Assembly (NCBI RefSeq): GCF_030169785.1
Contig: NZ_CP125854.1
Location: 1,364,001-1,428,000 of the forward strand
Source of the DNA: Bdellovibrio sp. 22V
Lineage (GTDB): Bacteria; Bdellovibrionota; Bdellovibrionia; Bdellovibrionales; Bdellovibrionaceae
Length of the DNA: 64,000 nucleotides
Reading direction: 5' to 3'
The stretch's first letter is position 1. Each line of letters opens with the position of its first letter. A model generated the notes under the pieces. It worked only from the letters and a program-made list of their open reading frames with translations. It ran no database searches and was not told the origin of the DNA. Shown here piece by piece: positions 29,194-36,760 of this stretch. The position numbers and the translations under genes are program-made.

Positions 29194-29706
29194 TTACAAT
29201 TCTAAAATTTTATCAAATATCAACAACTTACGGGCGCGTCCTTTTTCTAAAATTTCGTAATGTTCATTACAAAATGGGTAGCCGAAATCGCCCTCTGCAC
29301 GGATCATCTCCCGCAACTTCAGCTCATCTCGTTGTGGCCCCAAAATCAATCTTTGCGCGTGTAAAAGACCTTTTTGATGAAGCTCCTGCAGAATATTGAA
29401 GATCGTGAAGGCGCCCACACCCGCGACGATGGCCGTTCCTGTTAAAGGAAGATCAATGTCCTCACCTTTTTTCGCCAGGAAGAACGCCTTTGCGAGAGCG
29501 TCCTCGCGATAATACTCCCTGTGAAAGCGCTGCTCGAGCTGCTGAACAATATGCGGGACTTGATCGACAAAATACACCTCAGGAAACCGCCCGCTTTCAT
29601 AAGCATTCAGCCCCATATAGCCGTGGTCGCAGCAAAAGTCCCAAACAGGCTTGTTGGGAAGAAGCTGATCATAGATAAACTGCATGCGCTCGGAAAGTTT
29701 GTACAT
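29194..29706 (-). CDS. TrmK-like tRNA (adenine-N1) methyltransferase family protein
   Basis: A 170-residue SAM-dependent methyltransferase-like protein resembling TrmK, which makes m1A22 in tRNA. The start MYKLSERMQFIYDQL is followed by VWDFCCDHGYMGL, a variant of the DxGTDHAYLPI SAM motif, and later by AIVAGVGAFTIFNIL, a counterpart of the AGMGG-lI motif. The glycine signature is partly degenerate, so activity should be treated as uncertain. It is somewhat shorter than TrmK (about 220). The ATG at 29706 is preferred over one 18 bases upstream. It diverges from gcvT with about 90 bases between. Confidence 0.72.
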   Translation of the reverse strand: MYKLSERMQFIYDQLLPNKPVWDFCCDHGYMGLNAYESGRFPEVYFVDQVPHIVQQLEQRFHREYYREDALAKAFFLAKKGEDIDLPLTGTAIVAGVGAFTIFNILQELHQKGLLHAQRLILGPQRDELKLREMIRAEGDFGYPFCNEHYEILEKGRARKLLIFDKILEL

Positions 29707-29798
29707 CGCCCGGAAAAATAGCACAGGCGCGTTTTTGCGCGCAAGCCCGACAGGTTCTTTAATTGACTGTTTCCCTCTGGAAAAGGAAACTCACGCCC

Positions 29799-30881
29799 AT
29801 GAAAAAGACACCTCTCGCAGAAACACATGAAAAATTAGGCGCACGCATGGTCGACTTTGCTGGCTGGTACATGCCGGTTCAATACGTAGGCCTTCGTGAA
29901 GAACACAACAACGTTCGCAACAACGTGGGACTTTTCGATGTCTCACACATGGGCGAAGTTCGCGTAAAAGGACCTAAAGCTCTTGAAACTTTGGAATGGC
30001 TGACCACGAATGACGTTGCGAAATTGAATGACGGCGAAGCTCAGTATTCTCTTCTTCCGAATGATCAAGGCGGCTTGGTTGACGACATCATCGTTTATTG
30101 CCTGAAGAAAAATGAAGACTACTTGGTGTGCGTGAATGCTTCCAACAAAGACAAAGACTTTGCGTGGATGACCAAACACAACAAGGGCGCCGACATGACG
30201 GACGAGAGTGATAAATGGGGTCAGATCGCGATTCAAGGCCCGAAAGCTTTGGAATTGTGTGACCGTGTTTTCGGTTTCAAAGTCAGCGAAATGAAGCCGT
30301 TCACATTAAAAGCCGGCGAATTCCAAAATCACAAAATCATGGTGGCAACAACGGGCTACACAGGCGAAAAAGGCTGCGAAGTTTTCGTTGAGGCCGCAGG
30401 AACCGCGGCTTTATGGATGACTTTGTTAGAGCAAGGAAAAGACCTGGGAGTTCAATCCATCGGCTTGGGCGCCCGCGACACTTTGCGCACGGAAATGAAG
30501 TACTCTCTTTACGGCCACGAGATTGATGACACGACGAATCCATACGAAGCCGGCCTTGGCTGGGTGATTAAACCCGCTAAAAAAGACTTTATGGGTAAAG
30601 CTTTGATCGTGGGTAAAAAAGAAGCCGGTCTAAAGCAAAATCTTGTGGGATTTAAGATGCTTGAGAAGGGCATCCCTCGTCAGGGATACAGCCTATTTTC
30701 TTTTGACAACAAAGAAATCGGCAAGGTAACTAGTGGTACACACTCACCGACCCTCGATGAACCTATCGGGATTGCCTACATCGACACGGAGTTCGCTAAA
30801 GAAGGAACTGAGTTTCTTCTCGATATCCGCGGTCGCAAGGTGAAAGCGGTGGTTTGTAAGACCCCTTTTGTAACGAAATAA
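29799..30881 (+). CDS. gcvT: Glycine cleavage system T protein (aminomethyltransferase)
   Basis: A 360-residue folate-dependent enzyme that transfers the methylene group from the GcvH lipoyl arm to tetrahydrofolate, releasing ammonia. The N terminus KKTPLAETHEKLGARMVDFAGWYMPVQY, the LFDVSHMGE motif (about 48-56) and the GLGARDTLRTEM segment near 228-239 are diagnostic. An in-frame TTG upstream exists but the ATG at 29799 fits the family. No glycine riboswitch is visible in the short leader, which is shared with a divergent gene. gcvH follows by 10 bases. Confidence 0.97.
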   Translation: MKKTPLAETHEKLGARMVDFAGWYMPVQYVGLREEHNNVRNNVGLFDVSHMGEVRVKGPKALETLEWLTTNDVAKLNDGEAQYSLLPNDQGGLVDDIIVYCLKKNEDYLVCVNASNKDKDFAWMTKHNKGADMTDESDKWGQIAIQGPKALELCDRVFGFKVSEMKPFTLKAGEFQNHKIMVATTGYTGEKGCEVFVEAAGTAALWMTLLEQGKDLGVQSIGLGARDTLRTEMKYSLYGHEIDDTTNPYEAGLGWVIKPAKKDFMGKALIVGKKEAGLKQNLVGFKMLEKGIPRQGYSLFSFDNKEIGKVTSGTHSPTLDEPIGIAYIDTEFAKEGTEFLLDIRGRKVKAVVCKTPFVTK

Positions 30882-30891
30882 GGAGCCGCAC

Positions 30892-31281
30892 ATGGCATTT
30901 CACATCCCAGAAGACTACTACTACACAAAAGAACACGAATGGGCTCAAGTTGACGAGAACATCGTAACTGTTGGTATCACTGAGTTTGCTCAAGACCAAT
31001 TGGGTGAAATCGTATACGTAGAGCTTCCAGAAGAAGGTCAAAAAATCACTCAAGGTCAAACTTTCGGCGTTATCGAGTCTGTTAAAGCCGTGAGCGACCT
31101 TTACGCTCCCGTTTCTGGAACTGTTATCGAAGTAAATATGGCTTTGGGCGACGATCCATCCGTATTGAACGACGATCCAGTAAACGAAGGTTGGTTAGTT
31201 CGTATCGAAATGGATACTGAAAAAGAACTCGCAAACCTTATGAGAGCTCCAGATTACAAAAAATTGATCAGCGAGAAGTAA
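30892..31281 (+). CDS. gcvH: Glycine cleavage system H protein
   Basis: A 129-residue lipoyl-carrier protein. The lipoyl lysine is K65 in VIESVKAVSDLYAPVSG, and the N-terminal FHIPEDYYYTKEHEWAQVD and C-terminal EGWLVRIE are typical. It shuttles the aminomethyl intermediate between GcvP and GcvT and the electrons to the L protein. It follows gcvT by 10 bases with AAGGAG before the ATG, so they form an operon. gcvP lies apart and the lipoamide dehydrogenase gene is not in the window. Confidence 0.97.
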   Translation: MAFHIPEDYYYTKEHEWAQVDENIVTVGITEFAQDQLGEIVYVELPEEGQKITQGQTFGVIESVKAVSDLYAPVSGTVIEVNMALGDDPSVLNDDPVNEGWLVRIEMDTEKELANLMRAPDYKKLISEK

Positions 31282-31338
31282 TTTTCGTTGATTTAGCGCC
31301 CTAAAGTGCGCTATCACTGTGTTTCAAATTTAAGGTGT

Positions 31339-31421
31339 GCCCCGCTGGTGAAATTGGCAGACACGCTAGACTTAGGATCTAGTGCGCAAGCGTGGGGGTT
31401 CAAGTCCCTCGCGGGGCACCA
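31339..31421 (+). tRNA. tRNA-Leu (anticodon UAG)
   Basis: Acceptor stem GCCCCGC pairs with GCGGGGC, discriminator A and an encoded CCA at 31419-31421. The D-arm is GGTGAAATTGGCAGACAC. The anticodon stem CTAGA / TCTAG encloses CTTAGGA, giving anticodon TAG (31373-31375) for CUA-type codons. The variable arm TGCGCAAGCGT is long, as in leucine tRNAs, and the T-arm is GGGGGTTCAAGTCCCTC. It is followed 5 bases later by a perfect 19-bp terminator stem. Confidence 0.97.
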
Positions 31422-31426
31422 AATCT

Positions 31427-31467
31427 AAAAATAAAAAAGCCACTCAAAGAGTGGCTTTTTTATTTTT
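31427..31467 (+). terminator. Strong terminator after tRNA-Leu
   Basis: A perfect 19-bp stem (31427-31445 and 31449-31467) with an AAA loop. The lower stem is A/T, and the upper stem is GCCACTC / GAGTGGC. Confidence 0.92.
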
Positions 31468-31504
31468 ACACTTCGTTCTTGCCCGGGACTTGGACTTAGA
31501 ACTT

Positions 31505-31605
31505 TGGGGGTTCACAAAAATAGCATCCTGCTATTTTTGGGCGCGCTTTAGCGCGTCCGAAGGACGATGGGCAGGAGCCCATCGCCCACTCCCTCGCGGG
31601 GCACC
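31505..31605 (+). repeat. Partial second copy of the tRNA-Leu 3' end, split by hairpins
   Basis: The 10 bases TGGGGGTTCA at 31505-31514 repeat tRNA positions 31393-31402 and the 16 bases TCCCTCGCGGGGCACC at 31590-31605 repeat 31405-31420. Between the two lie about 75 bases that fold into consecutive hairpins: AAAAATAGCA-TCC-TGCTATTTTT at 31516-31538, GCGCGC-TTTA-GCGCGT at 31541-31556, and CGATGGGC-AGGA-GCCCATCG at 31565-31584. No acceptor 5' strand is present, so this is not a functional tRNA. It may be a tRNA remnant or a decayed attachment site. Confidence 0.7.
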
Positions 31606-31608
31606 TAT

Positions 31609-31641
31609 GACTTGAAGCGACCTCGAAGGTCGATTCAAGTC
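31609..31641. repeat. Near-perfect hairpin after the tRNA-like copy
   Basis: Arms of 15 bases (31609-31623 and 31627-31641) pair around CGA with one mismatch. The arms start GACTTGAA and end TTCAAGTC. It has no following T run, so it does not look like a terminator of the usual kind. The stretch 31642-31711 up to the next gene shows nothing recognisable. Confidence 0.75.
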
Positions 31642-31711
31642 ACCCGTCACGAAAACAAAACACCGTCATTGTTGAATCTCGCAAACTTTGCCTGCTATTT
31701 CTTTCGATTTT

Positions 31712-33448
31712 TTATTGGGCGCTCTGAGTTTGAAAAGCTTTTTCCAAGCGCTCGAGTCGAAGCTGCAACACTTGATTTTCTTTTCTCAATGTTTGAATTT
31801 CCGCGTGCTGAGTCTTCATCTGAGTTTTCAATTCCGCGATATCACGGGATTGTGCAAGATCATAAGAGTAAAGCGCCTTCACCGCGCCCGAAAGCCAGGG
31901 AATAAAACCGCCATAGCTGACTTGCTTGGAACCGTCATCGGCGGTCGTAACAAGTTCGGGAGCGACCTTTTCAACATCCTGGGCAATGTAGCCCGTGTGC
32001 CTTCCCTTCGCGGCGTGTTTCCACTCATAGCTGACGGTTTCTAGCTTCAGAATTTTCTCTAATGAAAGAGCATCGGGCACGGGCTCAATATTTTTTTTCA
32101 ATCTGCGATCCGAAGAACACGAGATATTTCCCGCCGCTGATGGTTGGATCGAGCAACTGGCAGCACCGTCAGAAAAGGAGGCCACGATTGAACCTACCGG
32201 CCCCACGACGTGAAGTCTTCGACTTGGAGACTGCGTGCCGATGCCGACATTTCCGGAGTTATCGATGCGCATTCTTTCAAAGTTCACGGGATTGGAACCT
32301 CCAGCGATAAATCGAATAATCCCGCTTGTACTCTGCGAAGCCACGCGCAACTCATTGGTCGACGTTGTTGAAGCAAACGATGCATAAGAATCCACGGCAT
32401 TGGACTGCATCGAAGCACCTACGGGAACCCCGGTGGCAATGCGCGAGTTCACGTTAAAGAAAACCTGATCACCGTCCTCTGACGAAACTTGACTGATCAC
32501 CAGGCCATTCGCGCGCACATCCAGTTTGTAATCAGGAACTGTCGTACCAATACCGACATTGCCGTTCCCGGCAATAACCATGCGCGGTTGTCCCTCGGTG
32601 AAAACATTCAACACACCGGAGGTAGGCGTTCCCGGATTATAGTTCGCCATGAAAAGTCCGGTGTCACCGTTGTCTTCAAAGGCCAAACCCACGGCGGCAT
32701 TTTTGCTTGTAGGAATTCCCGCTTTCAAACGAACCGCACCGTTAACATCAAGAGCACTGCGGGGAGCGGAGGTCGCAATACCAACGTTTCCGCCGGGATA
32801 ATAAATAGAAAGATTTGGATTCTGAATCCACAGCGAATCGCCATTCCCCGCAGAGACACACGCTACGACAGCGTTGTCGACTCCGGGAGCATACGTATTT
32901 TCAAGAATCAGCTTAAGCTTCACTTTGCTTTTGTCCTGATTAAAACCTATTCCGCCAGGAAGAGCTGTGGTGCGCTCCACCGCAATTTCGAAATCGGCGA
33001 ATCCCTGATTTGTCCAAGCCCCTGTCGCATCTGCAACGGCCGTAAAACGATTCAATCTCATTCGCGTGATTTTTAAATCTCCGCCATAATAAGTGACATT
33101 GTTAGAGGCATTCCACGTTTGATAAGCGATGACACCGGGCGGACTCCCGAAACCGTTTTTCCCGCTGGTTGAGAGTTCAGGAATAGTCACGGGAAGAGCG
33201 TTAATATTGATGTGGCTTCCAGCCAAAGTTCCGCCGAGATTGTTTTTGCATACGTCGGCAATTCCCAAAAGTGTTTCGATATCCTGGATCATCTGCATTT
33301 GATTGTTCTTGGATTGCAAAGATCTTTGCGATTGAAAACTGTCTGACATCAGCGTCATCGTTCCCAAGGAGGCAATAGTTAAAATGCCCAGAGCCAAGAG
33401 AATCTCGACGAGAGAAAAACCATTGTTCGCGTTATTGCCAACCACCAC
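31712..33448 (-). CDS. Prepilin-like protein fused to an S74 chaperone domain
   Basis: A 578-residue protein. It begins with a type IV prepilin signal: NNGFSLVEILLALGILTIASLG, with the Gly-Phe cleavage site (residues 10-11) and Glu at +5 of the mature protein. Residues about 30-200 resemble minor-pilin-like sequence; then fibre-like Gly-rich turns (GNVGIGTTVP, GNVGIGTQSP) lead to the S74 chaperone domain from about 445, marked by SSDRRLKKNI, then a C-terminal coiled coil. The gene starts with GTG (33448) after AGAAGG. The product is likely assembled as a pilus tip or pseudopilin-associated surface fibre. This architecture is unusual; the S74 part is shared with the 1280-residue protein at 10.4 kb. 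Confidence 0.82.
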   Translation of the reverse strand: MVVGNNANNGFSLVEILLALGILTIASLGTMTLMSDSFQSQRSLQSKNNQMQMIQDIETLLGIADVCKNNLGGTLAGSHININALPVTIPELSTSGKNGFGSPPGVIAYQTWNASNNVTYYGGDLKITRMRLNRFTAVADATGAWTNQGFADFEIAVERTTALPGGIGFNQDKSKVKLKLILENTYAPGVDNAVVACVSAGNGDSLWIQNPNLSIYYPGGNVGIATSAPRSALDVNGAVRLKAGIPTSKNAAVGLAFEDNGDTGLFMANYNPGTPTSGVLNVFTEGQPRMVIAGNGNVGIGTTVPDYKLDVRANGLVISQVSSEDGDQVFFNVNSRIATGVPVGASMQSNAVDSYASFASTTSTNELRVASQSTSGIIRFIAGGSNPVNFERMRIDNSGNVGIGTQSPSRRLHVVGPVGSIVASFSDGAASCSIQPSAAGNISCSSDRRLKKNIEPVPDALSLEKILKLETVSYEWKHAAKGRHTGYIAQDVEKVAPELVTTADDGSKQVSYGGFIPWLSGAVKALYSYDLAQSRDIAELKTQMKTQHAEIQTLRKENQVLQLRLERLEKAFQTQSAQ

Positions 33449-33572
33449 GATGCCTTCTTCTTTGATGTTGGCTTTTATTCTAAAATTCCTCGTGATGATT
33501 TTTGTATGAAAAACACCATGACAGTGCCGCGAAGTTATGGAAAGCGTTCGACCGAACAGGACTCAAAGCGAG

Positions 33573-34331
33573 TTACCGTGACTTCTTCTTCGGCTTTTTC
33601 TTTTCCACTTTCGGAAGCGACTTAACAAAGGCTCGGGCCTCGGCCTTTTCTTCTTCAGAGATGCGGTTGAATTCTGTATTGGTTAAAGCCCCGATCAAAG
33701 CATAAGCATAGATGGAATGGCGGTGCTTCGGATCGTATTCGGCGAGCTTCTTCATCGTCTTTTTCCAGCCGAGCTTCATAAACTGCGGAACGGTTGTGAT
33801 CCCGATCTTTGCGAATTGTTTTTCGGAAACCGCGCCTAGGTTTTTAAGATCTGAGATCCTTTTAGCTTTTTTTAGCTTCTCTTCGGCGGGTTCGTCAGAA
33901 AAAAGGCGTGGACGTCGCGTATCGATATTCACTTGAATATCGTCGTCTTTATTTTTCTTGGTTTTTGGCGAGGTTCCTTTTTTCCCTTTGGGTTTTGGAA
34001 TACTTCCCCAAAAACTCTGGGGCCGCAGAACTTCACGAAGGATGTCAGGAACAATTTCTTCAAAGCCATCCGTATTTAAAGGCAGGTAAAGCCACTTGGG
34101 CAGAATCCGGTGTGGAGACAATACGGGGAATTTAGCGAGAGCTTTTTCTTGAAATTCTTTTTCTACAGGAAACATGACGCCGTTCCAACGGCTGTCATCC
34201 GATTCAAAGATCAGCAGAACGATCTTCTCCTCAATATAATATGCAAATCCGCCAAACATGGATTTGCGGCGATATCCTTCTTCAGGAAGAAGTTCTTCGA
34301 CCCATTTAAGTTCACCTGGTTCTTTTGCCAT
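33573..34331 (-). CDS. TfoX N- and C-terminal domain protein
   Basis: A 252-residue protein with the two TfoX/Sxy domains. The N-terminal domain shows RRKSMFGGFAYYIEEKIVLLIF at about 21-42. The C-terminal domain contains ISDLKNLGAVSEKQFAKIGITTVPQF, followed by IYAYALIGAL, near 165-215. A basic linker of about 25 residues separates them, and the tail is Lys-rich. TfoX/Sxy activates competence genes in gammaproteobacteria; here the role is not proven. It is transcribed in the same direction as the prepilin/S74 gene just downstream, which could hint at a shared competence or pilus link. Confidence 0.85.
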   Translation of the reverse strand: MAKEPGELKWVEELLPEEGYRRKSMFGGFAYYIEEKIVLLIFESDDSRWNGVMFPVEKEFQEKALAKFPVLSPHRILPKWLYLPLNTDGFEEIVPDILREVLRPQSFWGSIPKPKGKKGTSPKTKKNKDDDIQVNIDTRRPRLFSDEPAEEKLKKAKRISDLKNLGAVSEKQFAKIGITTVPQFMKLGWKKTMKKLAEYDPKHRHSIYAYALIGALTNTEFNRISEEEKAEARAFVKSLPKVEKKKPKKKSR

Positions 34332-34393
34332 ATCCTAGCTTACCGATTTTCGGGTCTGTAAAGCAACATTTCCCGAATACGAGAATTCAACTC

Positions 34394-34404
34394 CTCATAA
34401 TGAG
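34394..34404. promoter_or_regulatory. Inverted repeat upstream of the XRE gene
   Basis: CTCAT-A-ATGAG is a perfect 11-base palindrome 43 bases before the XRE start. GAGAAT occurs at 34381 and again at 34402, in direct orientation. The spot fits an autoregulatory operator; no protein-DNA data are available. Confidence 0.35.
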
Positions 34405-34446
34405 AATAGGAATGCACGAATAAAAACTCTCGTTCACCCTGGAAAG

Positions 34447-34728
34447 ATGCAGTCACGCCTTTTCAAAAAAGAACTCGGAATATATTTAAAAAAGAAACGA
34501 GAGCATGTGGGCCTCTCGCGGCGTGATCTTGGTCTGATTCTTGGTTACTCGGGCTCACAGTACGTGCACAATTGGGAGTCTGGCATCGCATTGCCTCCCA
34601 TTATGAAAATAAAAATTCTGGCAAAACATCTCAACGTTCCTGCCGAAGAGGTTTTTAGCCGCGTCGAACAGATCGTCGTTCTTGAAGCCGCTGAAAGCTT
34701 ACGTCGCCGATTTAAAATGGAAGCATAA
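34447..34728 (+). CDS. XRE-family helix-turn-helix protein
   Basis: A 93-residue DNA-binding protein. The HTH lies at about residues 19-51, in VGLSRRDLGLILGYSGSQYVHNWESGIALP, with a typical recognition helix and an ALPP turn. The rest is a short helical tail (LEAAESLRRRFKMEA) that may help dimerise. It stands alone, with a plausible self-operator palindrome upstream. It faces the choloylglycine-hydrolase-like gene tail to tail with 4 bases between stops. Targets are unknown. Confidence 0.82.
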   Translation: MQSRLFKKELGIYLKKKREHVGLSRRDLGLILGYSGSQYVHNWESGIALPPIMKIKILAKHLNVPAEEVFSRVEQIVVLEAAESLRRRFKMEA

Positions 34729-34732
34729 TCCA

Positions 34733-35800
34733 TTATCGAGCGGCATCGGCTTTTAAGCCTGTCGCGACGTCGGGCTTGAGAAACTCAAAACTTTTTGTCG
34801 TCTTGAATTTATCCGAAACATTTCCAATTAACTCGTAATTTTTTACGAGAGTGATTTTTTTAACAGGAGCGCCTTTCTTAAAATCCAACTTGGCAAGATC
34901 CACCCATACGAGGTTGGGACTTAAAGTGTTCTCATAGAAGTAAAGACCTTTTGTAAGATCCGCAACAGTTCGCCACCGCGTAGGGGAAATATACGGGCGT
35001 GCCGGATCGGGAGTTCCAAACGGCTGCGAGACATTGCGCAGAACACTCAATACACCGGCGACGGCTTCCCGGTAGTCTTTGGGCGTCGGCAGTTGTTGAG
35101 TGTAGTAAGCTGCCCGCACAAAGCGATCGGCTGCATCTGTCGTGCCTGGAAGATTTTTTTCTCCTCCGAAACCTTTGTACTGCTTTAATCCCGCCAATTG
35201 TTTATCAAACGGTGGAGAATTCGTCATAACTTTGAATTCTTTGCTTTGATAAATTTTCGGCTGTCCGTCGATGTATTCAATCACAGCCGTATCGCCGGTT
35301 CTATCAGACAACGCCAAATGCACAGTTCCCTGCTTCGTCCCACCAGTCGTCGGAACGCTAGCCATTAAGACCTGAACGGGTGCCTTATCGATCGCCGCAA
35401 TAGCTTCATCGACCGTTGCAAAATTATCCAAGAAATATTGCGCCCAAAGGCTGACAGAAATACCTGGAAGACTTTCGTCACGAGAACCAAAATCGCTTTC
35501 AGAAAGATAAAGCAAATTAGCTGCAAGACCTTTTTCATTCATGCCATCGGCGGTGCCCTTGTCATAAGCCGACGTAACAACACTTCCATATTTTGCAGTC
35601 CATTTCAGAGAGTTCGCATCCGCTAAACCGTCACGCGCAATTCCGCGTGGAAAGAGCCACATATTTGTCCCGATGTCCTCCAACCAATCCATATTGCGAC
35701 CCACAATGACGTCCTGATTTTTACCCTCCCACAAAAGACGCGTGCACGGATAAGCTGGAACGGCAGAAATTAAACTCAAAACCAGAAATAGAGTTTTCAT
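34733..35800 (-). CDS. Linear amide C-N hydrolase (choloylglycine hydrolase / penicillin V acylase family)
   Basis: A 355-residue Ntn hydrolase with a signal peptide MKTLFLVLSLISAVPAYP; cleavage exposes Cys19 of CTRLLW as the N-terminal nucleophile. Family features are NMDW (after VIVGR), the AADGMNEKGLAANLLYL-like segment, and an Asn/Arg region further on. Members cleave bile salts, penicillin V or acyl-homoserine lactones. The ATG at 35800 is preferred over a 25-codon longer frame because it gives the signal peptide. The mature enzyme should act in the periplasm or outside. Substrate unknown. Confidence 0.88.
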   Translation of the reverse strand: MKTLFLVLSLISAVPAYPCTRLLWEGKNQDVIVGRNMDWLEDIGTNMWLFPRGIARDGLADANSLKWTAKYGSVVTSAYDKGTADGMNEKGLAANLLYLSESDFGSRDESLPGISVSLWAQYFLDNFATVDEAIAAIDKAPVQVLMASVPTTGGTKQGTVHLALSDRTGDTAVIEYIDGQPKIYQSKEFKVMTNSPPFDKQLAGLKQYKGFGGEKNLPGTTDAADRFVRAAYYTQQLPTPKDYREAVAGVLSVLRNVSQPFGTPDPARPYISPTRWRTVADLTKGLYFYENTLSPNLVWVDLAKLDFKKGAPVKKITLVKNYELIGNVSDKFKTTKSFEFLKPDVATGLKADAAR

Positions 35801-35899
35801 AAAACCTCTTTTCTTTATTATCTCGACTTCTCGATGGGGAACGAAGATCGAATCTCTAATTTTGACCGAAAACAATTCGGTTTTATCACCGAGTCGAAT

Positions 35900-36355
35900 T
35901 TACGTGTAAGCGATAAGTCGACCCGCAAATATCACAGCGGTCCACAAACCTAAAGAAAGTAAAGAATGCGCGACAGCCCAGCTGTGAAGACCTTGATGAA
36001 CCCGCCAGTGATAAATGCCTAGATTTATCAAAGCGAAAAGAATCAGAAGCATTTTGATTTGAAAAGTGCGATTCAAAAGAATTTCTTCGGGATTCGCCAC
36101 AATTAAAAGAACTCCCGTCACTACAACTAAAAGAAAACCGCGCCGGGACATTCTTAAATTGAGGTTTGCAACGGTCTCTAACGGCACCGCTTTACCAACA
36201 CCGAGTAAGCGCAAATCAAATACAAAAGCGCCTCCTACTACCAAAGTTATTCCCAAAATATGCAAGCTTTCTGTGATGGGGTAGATCCATGTGGACGCTT
36301 GCAGGCCTTGCGACAGCGAAGACGCACCTATTTTCGCCGCGACTTCGCCTAACAT
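35900..36355 (-). CDS. DUF6644-like integral membrane protein
   Basis: A 151-residue membrane protein with about four hydrophobic segments: ITESLHILGITLVVGGAFVFDLRLLGV, GFLLVVVTGVLLIVA, MLLILFALINLGIYHW and LLSLGLWTAVIFAGRLIAY. The conserved His (SLHILG and YHWRVH) could bind a metal or haem, as suggested for related DUF proteins, but that is not shown here. It is 1 base downstream of a DUF6152 gene on the same strand; such pairs are common in proteobacteria and likely function together. Confidence 0.72.
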   Translation of the reverse strand: MLGEVAAKIGASSLSQGLQASTWIYPITESLHILGITLVVGGAFVFDLRLLGVGKAVPLETVANLNLRMSRRGFLLVVVTGVLLIVANPEEILLNRTFQIKMLLILFALINLGIYHWRVHQGLHSWAVAHSLLSLGLWTAVIFAGRLIAYT

Positions 36356-36356
36356 T

Positions 36357-36701
36357 TTAGCGCAACTCGACTTTTTTGTTATTTACGGTGATAGATTCCG
36401 CACGAAGCTCTGGTTTTTTCTCTTTGGAGGGATATCCCAGAATTTGCACGTCCGCTCCCGGCTGAATCATTTCTGCTGTGAGCCCTCGCGCCTGCATTCG
36501 TGAAACCGGAGCCAGGATCACCGTCCAAGTTTTCCCCTGATAATCCACTTGCAAACTGCCGTGCGGATTTTCATAGGACGACTTTAAAACTTTCGCTGAA
36601 AAGTTCATCACCTTCGAAGCGTCGTAAGAGCTCCATCCGTGATGAGCTTGAACGGGCAAACCTGTTAAGAGACAAAAACAAAGCAGTACTATCTTTTTCA
36701 T
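36357..36701 (-). CDS. DUF6152 family periplasmic protein
   Basis: A 114-residue protein with a signal peptide MKKIVLLCFCLLTGLPVQA. The mature part opens with the family's HHGWSSYD motif, where paired His suggest metal binding, and contains NPHGSLQVDY. It precedes the four-helix membrane protein by one base, so the pair is an operon. Function of the family is not known; a role with metal or redox homeostasis is only a guess from the His motif. Confidence 0.78.
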   Translation of the reverse strand: MKKIVLLCFCLLTGLPVQAHHGWSSYDASKVMNFSAKVLKSSYENPHGSLQVDYQGKTWTVILAPVSRMQARGLTAEMIQPGADVQILGYPSKEKKPELRAESITVNNKKVELR

Positions 36702-36760
36702 GCCTCACCTCGGATCTTATTTTAGAAAAGACCGCGGCACTGGCAATCAAACTTACTTTG

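Noticed and set aside
29707-29798. Glycine riboswitch before gcvT
   Set aside because: The leader is too short and has no tandem aptamer pattern.
31382-31615. 77-codon frame starting inside tRNA-Leu
   Set aside because: It overlaps a complete tRNA and hairpins and has no ribosome-binding site.
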